Below are positions 44,834 to 53,800 of a stretch of 64,000 nt of DNA, one piece after another. Below the pieces are notes generated by a model. That model did not search any database. It was given only the letters and a program-made list of their open reading frames with translations, and was not told the origin of the DNA. Source of the stretch: an uncultured Clostridia bacterium (GTDB lineage: Bacteria; Bacillota; Clostridia; Christensenellales; UBA3700). Numbering within the stretch: the first letter of the stretch is position 1; each line of letters opens with the position of its first letter. The position numbers and the translations under genes were made by a program. The DNA lies in NCBI GenBank assembly GCA_945872615.1, contig CAMBZZ010000001.1, positions 26,701 through 90,700 on the forward strand, in the 5' to 3' direction.

Positions 44834-45757
44834 CTATCTCCAAAAGACGTCGCCGTCCTTACTCAACACTCCCCACCTATTGTTTTGCATAACGATTGCT
44901 TTGCCGTCTGCAAAAGGCGTTGCTATGTCGTATATCGGCTTGATAACCCACTTGCCCTCGACGTCTATATACCCGCTCTTTTCGCCTACCGTGACGCTTG
45001 CCAAACCTTCGCTAAAGCTCGTTGCGCAGTCGTATTGGCACTCGATTACCCATTCGCCTTTGGCGTTGATATAGCCGAGTTTTTCGTCCTTTTCCACGCA
45101 AGCCAAACCTTCGCTAAACTGAAAAGCCTCGTCGTAGGCGGGTTGGATAAGCACGTTACCCTTCCAATCCTTATATCCCCACTTGCCCTTACGACAAAAC
45201 TTGACTATACTATCGGGAGTAAGCTGTGGCTTGACGGGCGGCTGGGAGGCGGGACGAGTGCGTTTGCCCATAAGTATCTCGTTGATAGTCATACCCGCGT
45301 ACATTTTGGATATGCTGTCGTTGAGGGCTTTGTTGCTCTCCATTGCTTTGCCGAGTTTTTTATTGGCGTTGGCTCTTGCTTGATTGCCGTTTTTTTGTTG
45401 GTTGTTTCTTACTTGGTTATCGTTTTTTGCTTGATTGCCGTTATTTTTTTGTCCTTCGCTCTTGACCTCTTGCTCGTCTTCTCTAAAGTCTACGCCCAAA
45501 GGTTTGATTTTGCCAAGGATTTCCATACATTGCTTTTTGCCGATATTTTGAATGCGATACATATCGCGCATTCTTCTAATGGCAATATCTCTCACGCAAG
45601 CAATTCCGCCCTTCTTCAGCGCGCCGAGCGTATTTTCGCTCAAACCAAGCTCGTCAACGCTCTTGCCAAGAGCCTCTGCGCTACCTTTCGGTTGGTAGTC
45701 GTCGAGGGCGGCGGAGTTATTTTTATTAAATTTTTTGTTTTTGTAGAACTTTCTCAT
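44834..45757 (-). CDS. RNA polymerase alpha-CTD-like domain fused to WG repeats
   Basis: A 307-residue cytoplasmic protein. Residues about 30-85 form a helix-hairpin-helix domain like the C-terminal domain of RNA polymerase alpha: SVDELGLSENTLGALKKGG, then RIQNIGKKQCMEILGKI. It lines up with this genome's own RpoA CTD (LSVRSFNGLKRAGINTIEDL, KVRNLGKKSIEEVKQKL). A Lys/Asn/Gln-rich linker (about 90-145) follows, then about four WG repeats (KWGYKDWKGNV, LGYINAKGEWVIE, SGYIDVEGKWVIKPIYD, RWGVLSKDG). The start at 45757 lies 7 bases after TAGAAT with a -35 box 17 bases away and no ribosome binding site, so it may be leaderless. A longer frame from 45826 is less likely. Role unknown, perhaps DNA or ribosome contact. 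Confidence 0.75.
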   Translation of the reverse strand: MRKFYKNKKFNKNNSAALDDYQPKGSAEALGKSVDELGLSENTLGALKKGGIACVRDIAIRRMRDMYRIQNIGKKQCMEILGKIKPLGVDFREDEQEVKSEGQKNNGNQAKNDNQVRNNQQKNGNQARANANKKLGKAMESNKALNDSISKMYAGMTINEILMGKRTRPASQPPVKPQLTPDSIVKFCRKGKWGYKDWKGNVLIQPAYDEAFQFSEGLACVEKDEKLGYINAKGEWVIECQYDCATSFSEGLASVTVGEKSGYIDVEGKWVIKPIYDIATPFADGKAIVMQNNRWGVLSKDGDVFWR

Positions 45758-45764
45758 ATTGCAT

Positions 45765-45840
45765 ATTCTATCATATTTCCAAAAATTTATCAATCTACTT
45801 TTTATTATAAATTGTATTTTCTTCAATAGTATGATATAAT
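45765..45840. promoter_or_regulatory. Divergent promoters for the WG and SH3-like membrane protein genes
   Basis: Minus strand: TTGATA (45788-45793), 17 bases, TAGAAT (45765-45770), then 7 bases to the ATG at 45757. Plus strand: TTGTAT (45812-45817), 17 bases, TATAAT (45835-45840), then 7 bases to the ATG at 45848. Both genes lack ribosome binding sites. Confidence 0.75.
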
Positions 45841-45847
45841 TTGTGCT

Positions 45848-47578
45848 ATGAGTAGGAATTTCAAGTTTTTGACGTTATTTACGACTACGATAGTATTGCT
45901 TTTGTGCGTAATATTGGCAAGCCTAATTTGCTCTGCCGACTTTGCCTCAGCCGAAAATAGGAACGTCAAAATACAGCTCACTTCCGATTCTGTATTCGAC
46001 ACCGACGGCGACTTGTTGGCGTACACGTCTGCTACTGCTCTATCCGTTGCACAAAACGACGTCGTGTACACTTGCGCTACTCCGCTGTCAGCCCCTGCTA
46101 AGCAGGTGACGATAGTAGGCGGATATATAGCGGTACTCACCACCGACGGAGTGCTTTCGGGATACAGCCTTTCGGGCGGAGTGCTGTCCAAAAGCACCGC
46201 TTTTGACGAAAAAATGCCCGACTTACAAACTCAACTATCCGGTGCAAGAATAGCAAACTTATATTCTGCCGACAATTTATTGTATATTATGACAAGCAAT
46301 TATATCTTCAAATATAATTTTGCGGGTGCTTCCGTCGTAGAGTTGTTTTCCACCAATACCTCAGCCCTGTTTGATTTCGACACTTTTGCCGTGCTTAACG
46401 ACGTATCCGTTGTTGGGCTCAAGCAACAAAAAGCTTATATCTTCAATCGTGGCGTAATTACTGCATTGCCAACACCGGTTGCAAGTGATTATCTCTTCAA
46501 TTCTGTTGATTGCCACGAAGACTATATATATTTCAACACCGACACCAAGATCGTCGGATACGATGCAAGTAACGATACTTTTACCAGGCTCGGCGACACT
46601 CCCGACAAGGACGGCAAGATAGTATATGTGGGCGTCAACGGCAAAGACAACTTGTTCGTGAGTTGCTACTTAGACAATTCTATCAAACAATACGTCGTAG
46701 AGGATGCTAAACTCAACTATGTCAATAGTTTTGACAACACTATCTATTCGCACCCGACGGTTGCCAATATCGTCAAGGTTGCCATAGCAGGCGAGCATAT
46801 TACGGCATACGTTTCGCCTCGCACTCTCATCTCCGTCAGAGATTTTGCGATTGGCGACAAGTTCCTCATACTCAGCGAAAAGGACGGATATTATTACGTA
46901 ACCGACGGCATCGTTAACCAAGACGCGTCCAATGACAAGCCTTACGTCAACTTCGGATATATTCCAAAAAGCGCGACTTTGACTATTACTCAGTCCGAGA
47001 CCGATACCAAGTTTGGCACACACGTCAGCGTATTACACCCCAACACGCCGATATACGCCTTGCCATACGACACGGCAGAAATTATCACCCACAAAGCAAT
47101 TACCGAACGCCTCGCCGTGGTCAACTGTTTGTCGATAGGCGGCGGTCAAGACTTGTGGGGATGGTACACCGTCAACTGTATACAAGACGGCGTTCTCGTC
47201 ACGGGCTACGTCAAAGCCAACGACATAGCGCCTTACACTTCGCTCACCGCACCCGCCGTCAAAAAGAGCGTCAAAATCAAAGCCGACAAGTTCGGCGACG
47301 TGGTGACGATTTATAGTCTCCCCGACGTTCAAAGTCCAAAAGTCGTAGACCTCGTGGACGGCAAGACGGTATTACTCTTGCAAACTTACGACCCGACCTC
47401 CACGTGGACGGCAGTACAATACGGTGACGAGGTAGGTTACGTCTACACCGCCAATATCCAAATCGACGGTTTGACCAACGTGCAGATATTTATCATAGTA
47501 GCGGTATCGTTGGTTGCTGTGGCGACCGCCACGATACTTGCTATCGTGCTCATCAAAAAACGACAAAACAAATACTAA
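45848..47578 (+). CDS. Exported membrane-anchored protein with SH3-like modules
   Basis: A 576-residue protein. Residues 1-38 are a signal peptide (TIVLLLCVILASLICSADFASA). The next 350 residues are short beta-rich repeats resembling a propeller (YIAVLTTDGVLSGYSL, LLYIMTSNYIFKYN, YIYFNTDTKIVGYDA). Two SH3b-like segments with VLHPNTPIYALP and VVTIYSLPDVQSP follow. The chain ends in a membrane span (IFIIVAVSLVAVATATILAIVLI) and a KKRQNKY tail. Likely type I topology with an outside ligand- or wall-binding part. Ribosome binding site absent, TATAAT 7 bases before the ATG. Its stop is only 22 bases from leuC, so leuCDB may be read through from it. Confidence 0.7.
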   Translation: MSRNFKFLTLFTTTIVLLLCVILASLICSADFASAENRNVKIQLTSDSVFDTDGDLLAYTSATALSVAQNDVVYTCATPLSAPAKQVTIVGGYIAVLTTDGVLSGYSLSGGVLSKSTAFDEKMPDLQTQLSGARIANLYSADNLLYIMTSNYIFKYNFAGASVVELFSTNTSALFDFDTFAVLNDVSVVGLKQQKAYIFNRGVITALPTPVASDYLFNSVDCHEDYIYFNTDTKIVGYDASNDTFTRLGDTPDKDGKIVYVGVNGKDNLFVSCYLDNSIKQYVVEDAKLNYVNSFDNTIYSHPTVANIVKVAIAGEHITAYVSPRTLISVRDFAIGDKFLILSEKDGYYYVTDGIVNQDASNDKPYVNFGYIPKSATLTITQSETDTKFGTHVSVLHPNTPIYALPYDTAEIITHKAITERLAVVNCLSIGGGQDLWGWYTVNCIQDGVLVTGYVKANDIAPYTSLTAPAVKKSVKIKADKFGDVVTIYSLPDVQSPKVVDLVDGKTVLLLQTYDPTSTWTAVQYGDEVGYVYTANIQIDGLTNVQIFIIVAVSLVAVATATILAIVLIKKRQNKY

Positions 47579-47600
47579 TAACAATTAGGTAGGATAAAAT

Positions 47601-48884
47601 ATGAAACTAACAATGACGCAGCAAATTCTTGCCCGCAAATTAGGGCTAGATAACAGCCAAGCGGAGCAGCAGCTCAAAGCGGGTTCTCTCATACTCGTCG
47701 ACGTAGACACCGCTCTGTCCAACGACGTAACCGCCCCCGTTGCGGTAGACGTATTCAACAAAAGCGGTTGTAGTCTTTGCAACGCCGATTGCGTGACTTT
47801 CGTTATGGACCACTTCACACCCAACAGAGACATCAAGACGGCGGAACTTTGCAAGACGGTTAGAGAATTTTCTAAGCAACACGGCGTCAACAACTTTTTT
47901 GACGTAGGCGAAATGGGCATCGAGCACGCGCTCCTTCCCGAAAAAGGTATCGCCAAGCCTTGGAACGTGATTATCGGAGCCGACAGCCACACTTGTACCT
48001 ACGGAGCGTTGGGCACATTCTCTACGGGCGTAGGAAGCACCGACATAGCCGCAATTATGATGAGCGGTAAGGTATGGCTCAAAGTACCGAGCGCAATCAA
48101 ATTCAACCTCAAGGGCAAGCCAAGCCCATACATATCGGGCAAGGACGTCATCCTCTACATAATCGGACTTATCGGCGTAGACGGCGCCCTCTACCGCTCT
48201 ATCGAGTTTGACGGCGAAGGCGTCGACTATATGAGCATGGACGACAGATTTACCATATGCAACATGGCTATCGAATGCGGCGCTAAGAACGGTATCTTCC
48301 CGATAGACGACAAGACCAACGAGTATACCAAGGTCAGTTGCAACGCCACCTTTGACGCCCTCTCTTGCGGAGACGACGAGGCTTACGAGAAGGTTATCGA
48401 CATCGACCTCGCGGCTATCAAGCCTATCGTCAGCTTCCCTCACCTACCTTCCAACACCAAGTTCGTAGAGGACGTCAAGGAAGAGATCAAGGTTGACCAA
48501 GTCATCATCGGCTCTTGCACCAACGGTAGACTCAGCGACCTCAAGTCGGCGGCTGAAGTGCTCAAAGGACGTAAGGTAGCCAAGGGCGTAAGAACGATAA
48601 TTATTCCGGGCACCAACAAGATATATCTCCAAGCCCTCAAGGCGGGCTATATCGAGACCTTTATCCAAGGCGGAGCAATCGTGTCCACCCCTACTTGCGG
48701 ACCATGCCTCGGCGGACACATGGGCATACTTGCTAGCGGAGAGGTCGCCGTCACCACCACCAACCGCAACTTTATCGGTAGAATGGGCGCTAAGGACAGC
48801 TATATCTACCTTGCCTCGCCTGCCACGGCTATGGCAAGCGCAATCGCGGGCAAACTCGCTAGCGCACAACAACTGGAGGACTGA
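47601..48884 (+). CDS. leuC: 3-isopropylmalate dehydratase large subunit
   Basis: Aconitase-family subunit of 427 residues holding the [4Fe-4S] cluster. It carries [11 protein letters not shown] and [12 protein letters not shown] with the three cluster cysteines, plus [16 protein letters not shown] and the family's [13 protein letters not shown]. The length fits the short archaeal/Clostridia LeuC type. The same family includes homoaconitase and methylthioalkylmalate isomerases. With leuD and leuB directly downstream, isopropylmalate isomerisation for leucine is most likely. A GGTAGG site precedes the ATG. No leuA or ilv gene is in the window. No T-box or attenuator fits the 22-base gap upstream. 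Confidence 0.93.
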   Translation: MKLTMTQQILARKLGLDNSQAEQQLKAGSLILVDVDTALSNDVTAPVAVDVFNKSGCSLCNADCVTFVMDHFTPNRDIKTAELCKTVREFSKQHGVNNFFDVGEMGIEHALLPEKGIAKPWNVIIGADSHTCTYGALGTFSTGVGSTDIAAIMMSGKVWLKVPSAIKFNLKGKPSPYISGKDVILYIIGLIGVDGALYRSIEFDGEGVDYMSMDDRFTICNMAIECGAKNGIFPIDDKTNEYTKVSCNATFDALSCGDDEAYEKVIDIDLAAIKPIVSFPHLPSNTKFVEDVKEEIKVDQVIIGSCTNGRLSDLKSAAEVLKGRKVAKGVRTIIIPGTNKIYLQALKAGYIETFIQGGAIVSTPTCGPCLGGHMGILASGEVAVTTTNRNFIGRMGAKDSYIYLASPATAMASAIAGKLASAQQLED

Positions 48885-48886
48885 TT

Positions 48887-49375
48887 ATGATACAAGGAAA
48901 AGTTTTTAAGTTTGGCGACGATATAGACACCGACGTAATTATCCCAGCCACCTATCTCAACACACACGACGCCAAAGAGCTTGCCAAGCATTGTATGGAA
49001 TATACCAATCCCGAGTTTTACGGACAAGTAAAACAAGGCGATATTATGGTTGCGGGCAGGAACTTCGGCTGCGGCTCTTCGAGAGAGCACGCCCCTATCG
49101 CAATCAAGGGTTGCGGCGTATCTATCGTCATTGCCAAGTCGTTTGCGCGTATATTCTACCGCAACGCAATCAATATCGGGCTATATATCATCGAATGTCC
49201 CGAAGCCGTAGACGGCATCAAAGAAGGCGACGAAGTCAGCGTGGACGTTGACACGGGCGTCATCACCGACCTCACCACGGGCAAGAGTTACCAAGGACAA
49301 GCATTCCCTAAATTTATCCAAAACATTATCGAATGCGGCGGACTTATCAACACTATCAAACAAAACAAACTGTAA
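48887..49375 (+). CDS. leuD: 3-isopropylmalate dehydratase small subunit
   Basis: Small (swivel) subunit of 162 residues. It starts [21 protein letters not shown] and carries the substrate-binding loop [17 protein letters not shown]. It pairs with LeuC to form the active dehydratase. It starts two bases after the leuC stop, with a GGAGG site inside the leuC end, indicating tight co-translation. The archaeal/Clostridia length (about 160) fits. Confidence 0.94.
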   Translation: MIQGKVFKFGDDIDTDVIIPATYLNTHDAKELAKHCMEYTNPEFYGQVKQGDIMVAGRNFGCGSSREHAPIAIKGCGVSIVIAKSFARIFYRNAINIGLYIIECPEAVDGIKEGDEVSVDVDTGVITDLTTGKSYQGQAFPKFIQNIIECGGLINTIKQNKL

Positions 49376-49390
49376 AAAGGAGCAATACCT

Positions 49391-50455
49391 ATGTCAAAAT
49401 TCAATATTGCCGTTATTCAAGGAGACGGAATCGGTCCCGAAGTAACCGATTCGGCAATGGCTGTTCTCACCAAAATAGGAGAACGCTACAATCACACCTT
49501 CAACTTTACGCCAAGCATTTGCGGCGGTTGCGCTTACGACAAATACGGCGAGCCACTCCCTAAGGAGAGCTTGGATATTTGTCTCAATAGCGACAGCGTT
49601 TTGCTAGGCGCGGTGGGCGGTCCACAATACGACTCTCTCCCATACGAGTCAAGACCCGAGCGCGCTCTCCTCGGCGTGAGAAAGGCAATGGGCTTGTACG
49701 CCAACCTAAGACCTGCCAAGATGTTCCCCGCTCTCTCCAAGGTCTGCCCTCTCAAAAATCCTAAGGACATCGACCTACTCGTAGTCAGAGAACTCATCGG
49801 TGGCATCTACTTTGGCGAAAAGGGCATTCGCAACGGCAAACTCGGCAGAGAGGGATACGACGTAATGGCTTATAGCGAAATGGAAGTAGAAAGAATAGGC
49901 AGAATTGCCTTCGAACTTGCTCAAAAACGCCGTGGCAAAGTGTCCAGCGTAGACAAAGCCAACGTTCTCTCCACCTCCGGCGTATGGAGAAAGATTATAC
50001 ACGACATTCACGAGGATTACCCTGACGTAACCCTCGAGGACGTACTAGTAGACAATATGGCAATGCAACTCGTCAGAGAGCCAAGCCAATTCGACGTCAT
50101 CGTTACGGGCAACCTCTTCGGCGACATTCTCTCCGACCTTGCGTCCCAATGCGTAGGCTCTATCGGCATACTTCCGTCGGCAAGCCTCGGCGACACCACC
50201 AGAGGACTCTACGAGCCAATCCACGGCTCCGCACCTACCATTGCGGGCAAGAACATTGCCAACCCAATCGCCACCATTCTCTCGGCGGCAATGATGCTAC
50301 GCTACGCCTTTGACCTCCAACAAGAGGGCGAAGCAATCGAAAAGGCAGTCGAGAAGACTCTCAACGATGGCGCAAGAACGGCAGACCTACAAGAAGAAGG
50401 CTTGCCTGTCCTCGGCACCAGAGAGATTACGGAAGTCATCATCAAGAATATTTGA
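49391..50455 (+). CDS. leuB: 3-isopropylmalate dehydrogenase
   Basis: NAD-dependent oxidative decarboxylase of 354 residues. It begins FNIAVIQGDGIGPEVTDSAM, has the catalytic tyrosine in YDVMAYSEMEVERI, the lysine in VDKANVL, the metal-binding Asp in VDNMAMQL, and GSAPTIAGKNIANPIATIL for NAD binding. The family also includes isocitrate and tartrate dehydrogenases, but the spacing of SEMEVERI and the leuCD context support isopropylmalate. An AAGGAG site lies before the ATG. Last gene of the operon, followed by a bidirectional hairpin. Confidence 0.95.
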   Translation: MSKFNIAVIQGDGIGPEVTDSAMAVLTKIGERYNHTFNFTPSICGGCAYDKYGEPLPKESLDICLNSDSVLLGAVGGPQYDSLPYESRPERALLGVRKAMGLYANLRPAKMFPALSKVCPLKNPKDIDLLVVRELIGGIYFGEKGIRNGKLGREGYDVMAYSEMEVERIGRIAFELAQKRRGKVSSVDKANVLSTSGVWRKIIHDIHEDYPDVTLEDVLVDNMAMQLVREPSQFDVIVTGNLFGDILSDLASQCVGSIGILPSASLGDTTRGLYEPIHGSAPTIAGKNIANPIATILSAAMMLRYAFDLQQEGEAIEKAVEKTLNDGARTADLQEEGLPVLGTREITEVIIKNI

Positions 50456-50484
50456 TTTCTTCGATACTTACCAATCCCAATGTC

Positions 50485-50517
50485 AAAAAAGGAATTGCAA
50501 TTCGCAATTCCTTTTTT
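50485..50517. terminator. Terminator between leuB and acpP
   Basis: GGAATTGC (50491-50498) and GCAATTCC (50504-50511) form a perfect stem flanked by an A-run and a T-run, so it can terminate convergent transcription from both leuB and acpP. Confidence 0.93.
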
Positions 50518-50561
50518 AATATTTTCCATTTGATATTTCGTATTATTAGTCTTGTTAACTA

Positions 50562-50789
50562 TTATATATTCTCGTCAAGACTTCTCACAACGTCGCCGAT
50601 AGTGTTGTAGTTGACTATCTCTTCGTCGCTGATTTCTACGCCAAACTCGTTTTCTACTTCCATAATAATCTCAACCACGTCCAAAGAATCGGCGTTGAGG
50701 TCGTCCTTAAAAGAAGTTTCCATAGTCAAAGTAGACTTATCCAGATTCATAACGTTAGCAATAATTTCTACCAATTTTTCAAAAGTCAT
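50562..50789 (-). CDS. acpP: Acyl carrier protein
   Basis: A 75-residue acidic helical protein that carries growing fatty-acyl chains on a phosphopantetheine arm. The attachment serine is Ser35 in the DSLD motif (LNADSLDVVEIIMEVE). Length and charge are typical. A GGAGG site precedes the ATG and a promoter of its own lies in the 60 bases before it. The upstream gene encodes an Sfp-type transferase that should load the arm, a direct functional pairing. Confidence 0.95.
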   Translation of the reverse strand: MTFEKLVEIIANVMNLDKSTLTMETSFKDDLNADSLDVVEIIMEVENEFGVEISDEEIVNYNTIGDVVRSLDENI

Positions 50790-50814
50790 TTTTATATCCT
50801 CCGTTTTCTATTAT

Positions 50815-50843
50815 ATATTAGCATTTTTTTTATTCGTAGTCAA
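50815..50843 (-). promoter_or_regulatory. Promoter of acpP
   Basis: Minus-strand TTGACT (50838-50843), 17 bases, TAATAT (50815-50820). It lies between the transferase stop and the acpP ribosome binding site. A TATAAT-like sequence lies a few bases nearer the gene. Confidence 0.55.
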
Positions 50844-50850
50844 CGCAAAT

Positions 50851-51270
50851 TTACAGTCTTTGAATTTCCACTCTTTCATCGTCGCTGCAAGTGCTTAGCC
50901 AATATTTCCCGTCAACGTCGAATGTTTTCACCCTATCGTCGCCGTCAAAACTATTTACTATCTCTCTCGTCAAACCCGTGCCTAACATCTTTGCATAGGC
51001 TTCCTTTTGCGTCCACAGCCTTATATCGCCCAATTTAGGCGAGATGTGGCGACTTTGGCACTCTATATCGACGCCCACCCCTCTATCGCTCACGGCAAGC
51101 ACGTAGACGCCCGAGGTATGGGATATGGACAAATTGCAGCTACCGCTTATAGGTTTGCCTTGCGTGTCGTAAGTCCAAACAAGCTCTTTGCCCACGTCAT
51201 TAGCATAAGCAATTTTGACTTTTTCTATTGCCGACTGCTTGTCGGCGTCCTTCACGATATACACTTTCAC
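50851..51270 (-). CDS. Small Sfp-type phosphopantetheinyl transferase
   Basis: A 139-residue enzyme predicted to transfer phosphopantetheine from CoA to acyl carrier protein. The family residues are present: NLSISHT, GVDIE with metal-binding Asp68 and Glu70, and WTQKEAYAKMLGTGL with the Lys/Glu of the third motif. It is far shorter than Sfp (about 225), because most of the N-terminal half is missing, and nearer in size to AcpS (about 125), but the motifs are Sfp-like. Position upstream of acpP supports the role. The start is a GTG 6 bases after TATAAT with no ribosome binding site, so it looks leaderless. Confidence 0.82.
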   Translation of the reverse strand: MKVYIVKDADKQSAIEKVKIAYANDVGKELVWTYDTQGKPISGSCNLSISHTSGVYVLAVSDRGVGVDIECQSRHISPKLGDIRLWTQKEAYAKMLGTGLTREIVNSFDGDDRVKTFDVDGKYWLSTCSDDERVEIQRL

Positions 51271-51276
51271 ATCGAT

Positions 51277-51305
51277 ATTATAACACGCCAGTCTACAAAA
51301 TTCAA
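51277..51305 (-). promoter_or_regulatory. Promoter of the phosphopantetheinyl transferase gene
   Basis: Minus-strand TTGAAT (51300-51305), 17 bases, TATAAT (51277-51282), then 6 bases to the GTG start at 51270. Confidence 0.75.
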
Positions 51306-51312
51306 TATATTG

Positions 51313-51341
51313 TTGAACAAGCCCGCATTGTGTGCTATAAT
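51313..51341 (+). promoter_or_regulatory. Promoter of the GH95 gene
   Basis: TTGAAC (51313-51318), 17 bases, TATAAT (51336-51341). The leader of about 50 bases holds a small hairpin (AACGAA...TTCGTT, 51357-51380) and a GAGG ribosome binding site. Confidence 0.75.
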
Positions 51342-51399
51342 ATATTATAATAACTAACGAAAGCTACTTTTGCTTCGTTTACAACTATAGAGGTATATT

Positions 51400-53670
51400 A
51401 TGAAATTTAGCGATAGATTATTCGACCTCAAGCCAGCCAAAGCGTGGGAACTGTGTTATCCGCTCGGCAACGGCAATATAGGCGTTATGCCTACGGGCGA
51501 GGTTTATCAAGAAACTTGGCATATCAACGACGACTCTCTATGGTCGGGCGGAGGCGCATACCATAGACAAGACAGTGCTTTCCAAGAAGTTCAAAATCTA
51601 ACTATGGCGTGCCGCTTCAAAGAAGCCGAAGACCTTCTTTGGAAGAAGGTTTTGGGAGAATATACCCAAGCCTATATGCCGCTCGGCAAAGTCATCGTCA
51701 AGCGTAGCGGACTCAGCAAAGCCAACTACAGTCGTATGCTCAACCTCAAGACGGCGGTACATACCACTTGTTTCGACGATACGGTCGAGACGAGTTTTGT
51801 CTCACACCCCGACAAGGTTTTTGCCACTTCCATCAACTCTTACAAGCACTCCACGCATAGATTTTCGGTAGACAGCCTGCTCCGTCACGTCACCAAGGTT
51901 GAGACAAGCGAAAACATAGCTACCATAGTAATGGACGTCGTCGCTCCTACACATACCGACCCTATTTACTACAACACGTCCAATCCGGTAGTATACGATC
52001 CCGACAAGCCTTCAATCAAGGCGCAAATGAAACTCAAAATCACGTCTGACGGTGCTATAACTCAACAAGACGACGAGATTGTAATCGACAAGTCTTCTTC
52101 TATCACCGTTTATCTTACCACGGCGACGAGTTACAATTATCCCGATCGCAATTTGGACGAAGTAACCGACGAAATTCTCACCAACGCCATCACCAAAGGC
52201 TACGATGCTATTTTGCAAGACCATATGGCGGATTATAGCAATCTATACAATAGAGTGGAGTTTAGCATTGACGAAAACGACGCCGACAACAGCGAAACGA
52301 CGATTTCTATGCTCAAAAAGCGTAAAAAGTCCACTCAACTTGCCGTTTTACTCTTCAACTTTGGCAGATATTTGATGATTTCCGGCTCTCGCGCAGGCAC
52401 CACTTGTATGAACTTGCAAGGCATATGGAACAAAGAATTGCGCGCGCCTTGGTCCAGCAACTACACCACCAACATCAACACGGAGATGAACTATTGGGGT
52501 GCGGAAGCCGCCAATCTTTCCGAATGTCACGAGCCTCTGCTCAGACACGTGCGCACTATATCTACCGTGGGTAGCGAAACGGCAAAACTTCAGTTTGGCA
52601 AAAGAGGTTGGTGTTGCGGACAAAATAGCGACTTGTGGGGCAACGCCGATTGCGTAGGCAACAAAGCGGCATTCAACCCTACTTGTTGGGGCTTGTTTGC
52701 GGGCGGTGGCGGTTGGCTAGCCAGCCATATTTGGATGCACTACGAGTACACTCTCGACCAAGATTTCCTTAGAGCCAACTACGACATTCTCAAGGGCTCG
52801 GCGCAGTTCTACCTAGACTACCTCGTGCAAGACGACAACAGCCCTTATCTCATCATGTGTCCATCGACCTCTCCCGAAAACTCGTATTTCTACGAGGGTG
52901 GCAAATATGCAATAACCAAAAACGCGACGATGGACGCCACCATCGCAAGACAAATACTATCGATAGTGGTCAAAGCCAACGAGATTTTGGGCGGTGACGA
53001 CGAGTTCGCCAAGCAATGCCAAGACACTATCCCTAAGATTTATCCGTTCAAGACGGGCAAAAACGGAGAACTCTTGGAGTGGTACGACAACTACAAGGAG
53101 AGCGAAGTGCATCATAGACATATTTCGCACCTTTACGCATTGCATCCGGATTGCCAAATCTCCCCACTCACCACACCGGACCTTGCCAAGGCTTGTACCA
53201 AGACTTTACAACTGAGAGGCGAAGGCGGCACGGGCTGGAGCCTCGCTTGGAAAATCAATATGTATGCAAGACTCTTTGACGGCGATATGGCTCTCACGCT
53301 TATTGACAACCAACTCCGTCTCATCAACCCTATCCGCAAATTCTTCGTGCGTGCGGGCGGCGGGTCTTACGGTAGTCTGCTCTGCGCTCATCCGCCTTTC
53401 CAAATCGACGGCAACTTCGGCGCAATGAGCGGCATATGCGAGATGTTGCTCCAAAGCCATACCCTACTGCATATATTGCCTGCACTACCTTCCAAGTGGA
53501 AGAGCGGCTCTTTCAAAGGACTGGTAGCGCGCGGCGGATACGTGGTAGACTGCTCGTGGAAGGACGGCAAAGTGACGTCGTTGCACGTCAAAGGCAAGGG
53601 CGAGAGTGTCAAAGTGCGCATAGGCAATGAAGAGAAGATTATTCAACTCAACACCTTACTCACCTTCTAA
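51400..53670 (+). CDS. Glycoside hydrolase family 95, alpha-L-fucosidase-like
   Basis: A 756-residue enzyme with no signal peptide, so cytoplasmic. It starts AKAWELCYPLGNGNIGVMPTGEV and has the GH95 catalytic (alpha/alpha)6 barrel. TNINTEMNYW (the Asn pair), CPSTSPENSYF with the Glu, and QIDGNFGAMSG with the Asp correspond to the known active-site residues of Bifidobacterium 1,2-alpha-L-fucosidase. GH95 also contains galactosidases, so the exact sugar is uncertain. It suggests use of host mucin or milk glycans, or plant glycans, after import of oligosaccharides. A single-gene transcription unit with its own promoter and terminator. No transporter is beside it. Confidence 0.88.
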   Translation: MKFSDRLFDLKPAKAWELCYPLGNGNIGVMPTGEVYQETWHINDDSLWSGGGAYHRQDSAFQEVQNLTMACRFKEAEDLLWKKVLGEYTQAYMPLGKVIVKRSGLSKANYSRMLNLKTAVHTTCFDDTVETSFVSHPDKVFATSINSYKHSTHRFSVDSLLRHVTKVETSENIATIVMDVVAPTHTDPIYYNTSNPVVYDPDKPSIKAQMKLKITSDGAITQQDDEIVIDKSSSITVYLTTATSYNYPDRNLDEVTDEILTNAITKGYDAILQDHMADYSNLYNRVEFSIDENDADNSETTISMLKKRKKSTQLAVLLFNFGRYLMISGSRAGTTCMNLQGIWNKELRAPWSSNYTTNINTEMNYWGAEAANLSECHEPLLRHVRTISTVGSETAKLQFGKRGWCCGQNSDLWGNADCVGNKAAFNPTCWGLFAGGGGWLASHIWMHYEYTLDQDFLRANYDILKGSAQFYLDYLVQDDNSPYLIMCPSTSPENSYFYEGGKYAITKNATMDATIARQILSIVVKANEILGGDDEFAKQCQDTIPKIYPFKTGKNGELLEWYDNYKESEVHHRHISHLYALHPDCQISPLTTPDLAKACTKTLQLRGEGGTGWSLAWKINMYARLFDGDMALTLIDNQLRLINPIRKFFVRAGGGSYGSLLCAHPPFQIDGNFGAMSGICEMLLQSHTLLHILPALPSKWKSGSFKGLVARGGYVVDCSWKDGKVTSLHVKGKGESVKVRIGNEEKIIQLNTLLTF

Positions 53671-53702
53671 TCTAATTCGATTACGTTAAACAAAATTTTT
53701 AT

Positions 53703-53743
53703 AAACTAAAGACGCCACGGCTTTACCGTGGCGTCTTTAGTTT
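53703..53743 (+). terminator. Terminator after the GH95 gene
   Basis: A perfect 18-bp stem (53703-53720 with 53726-53743) around CTTTA, followed by T-rich sequence, 33 bases past the stop. Confidence 0.93.
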
Positions 53744-53800
53744 TGTTTGTAATAAAGAGCTACCGAACCTTTTTATTAGATATGGCAATGTCTATCTTCT

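Noticed and set aside
47579..47600. A T-box or leucine attenuator before leuC
   Set aside because: Only 22 bases separate leuC from the previous gene, leaving no room for such an element.
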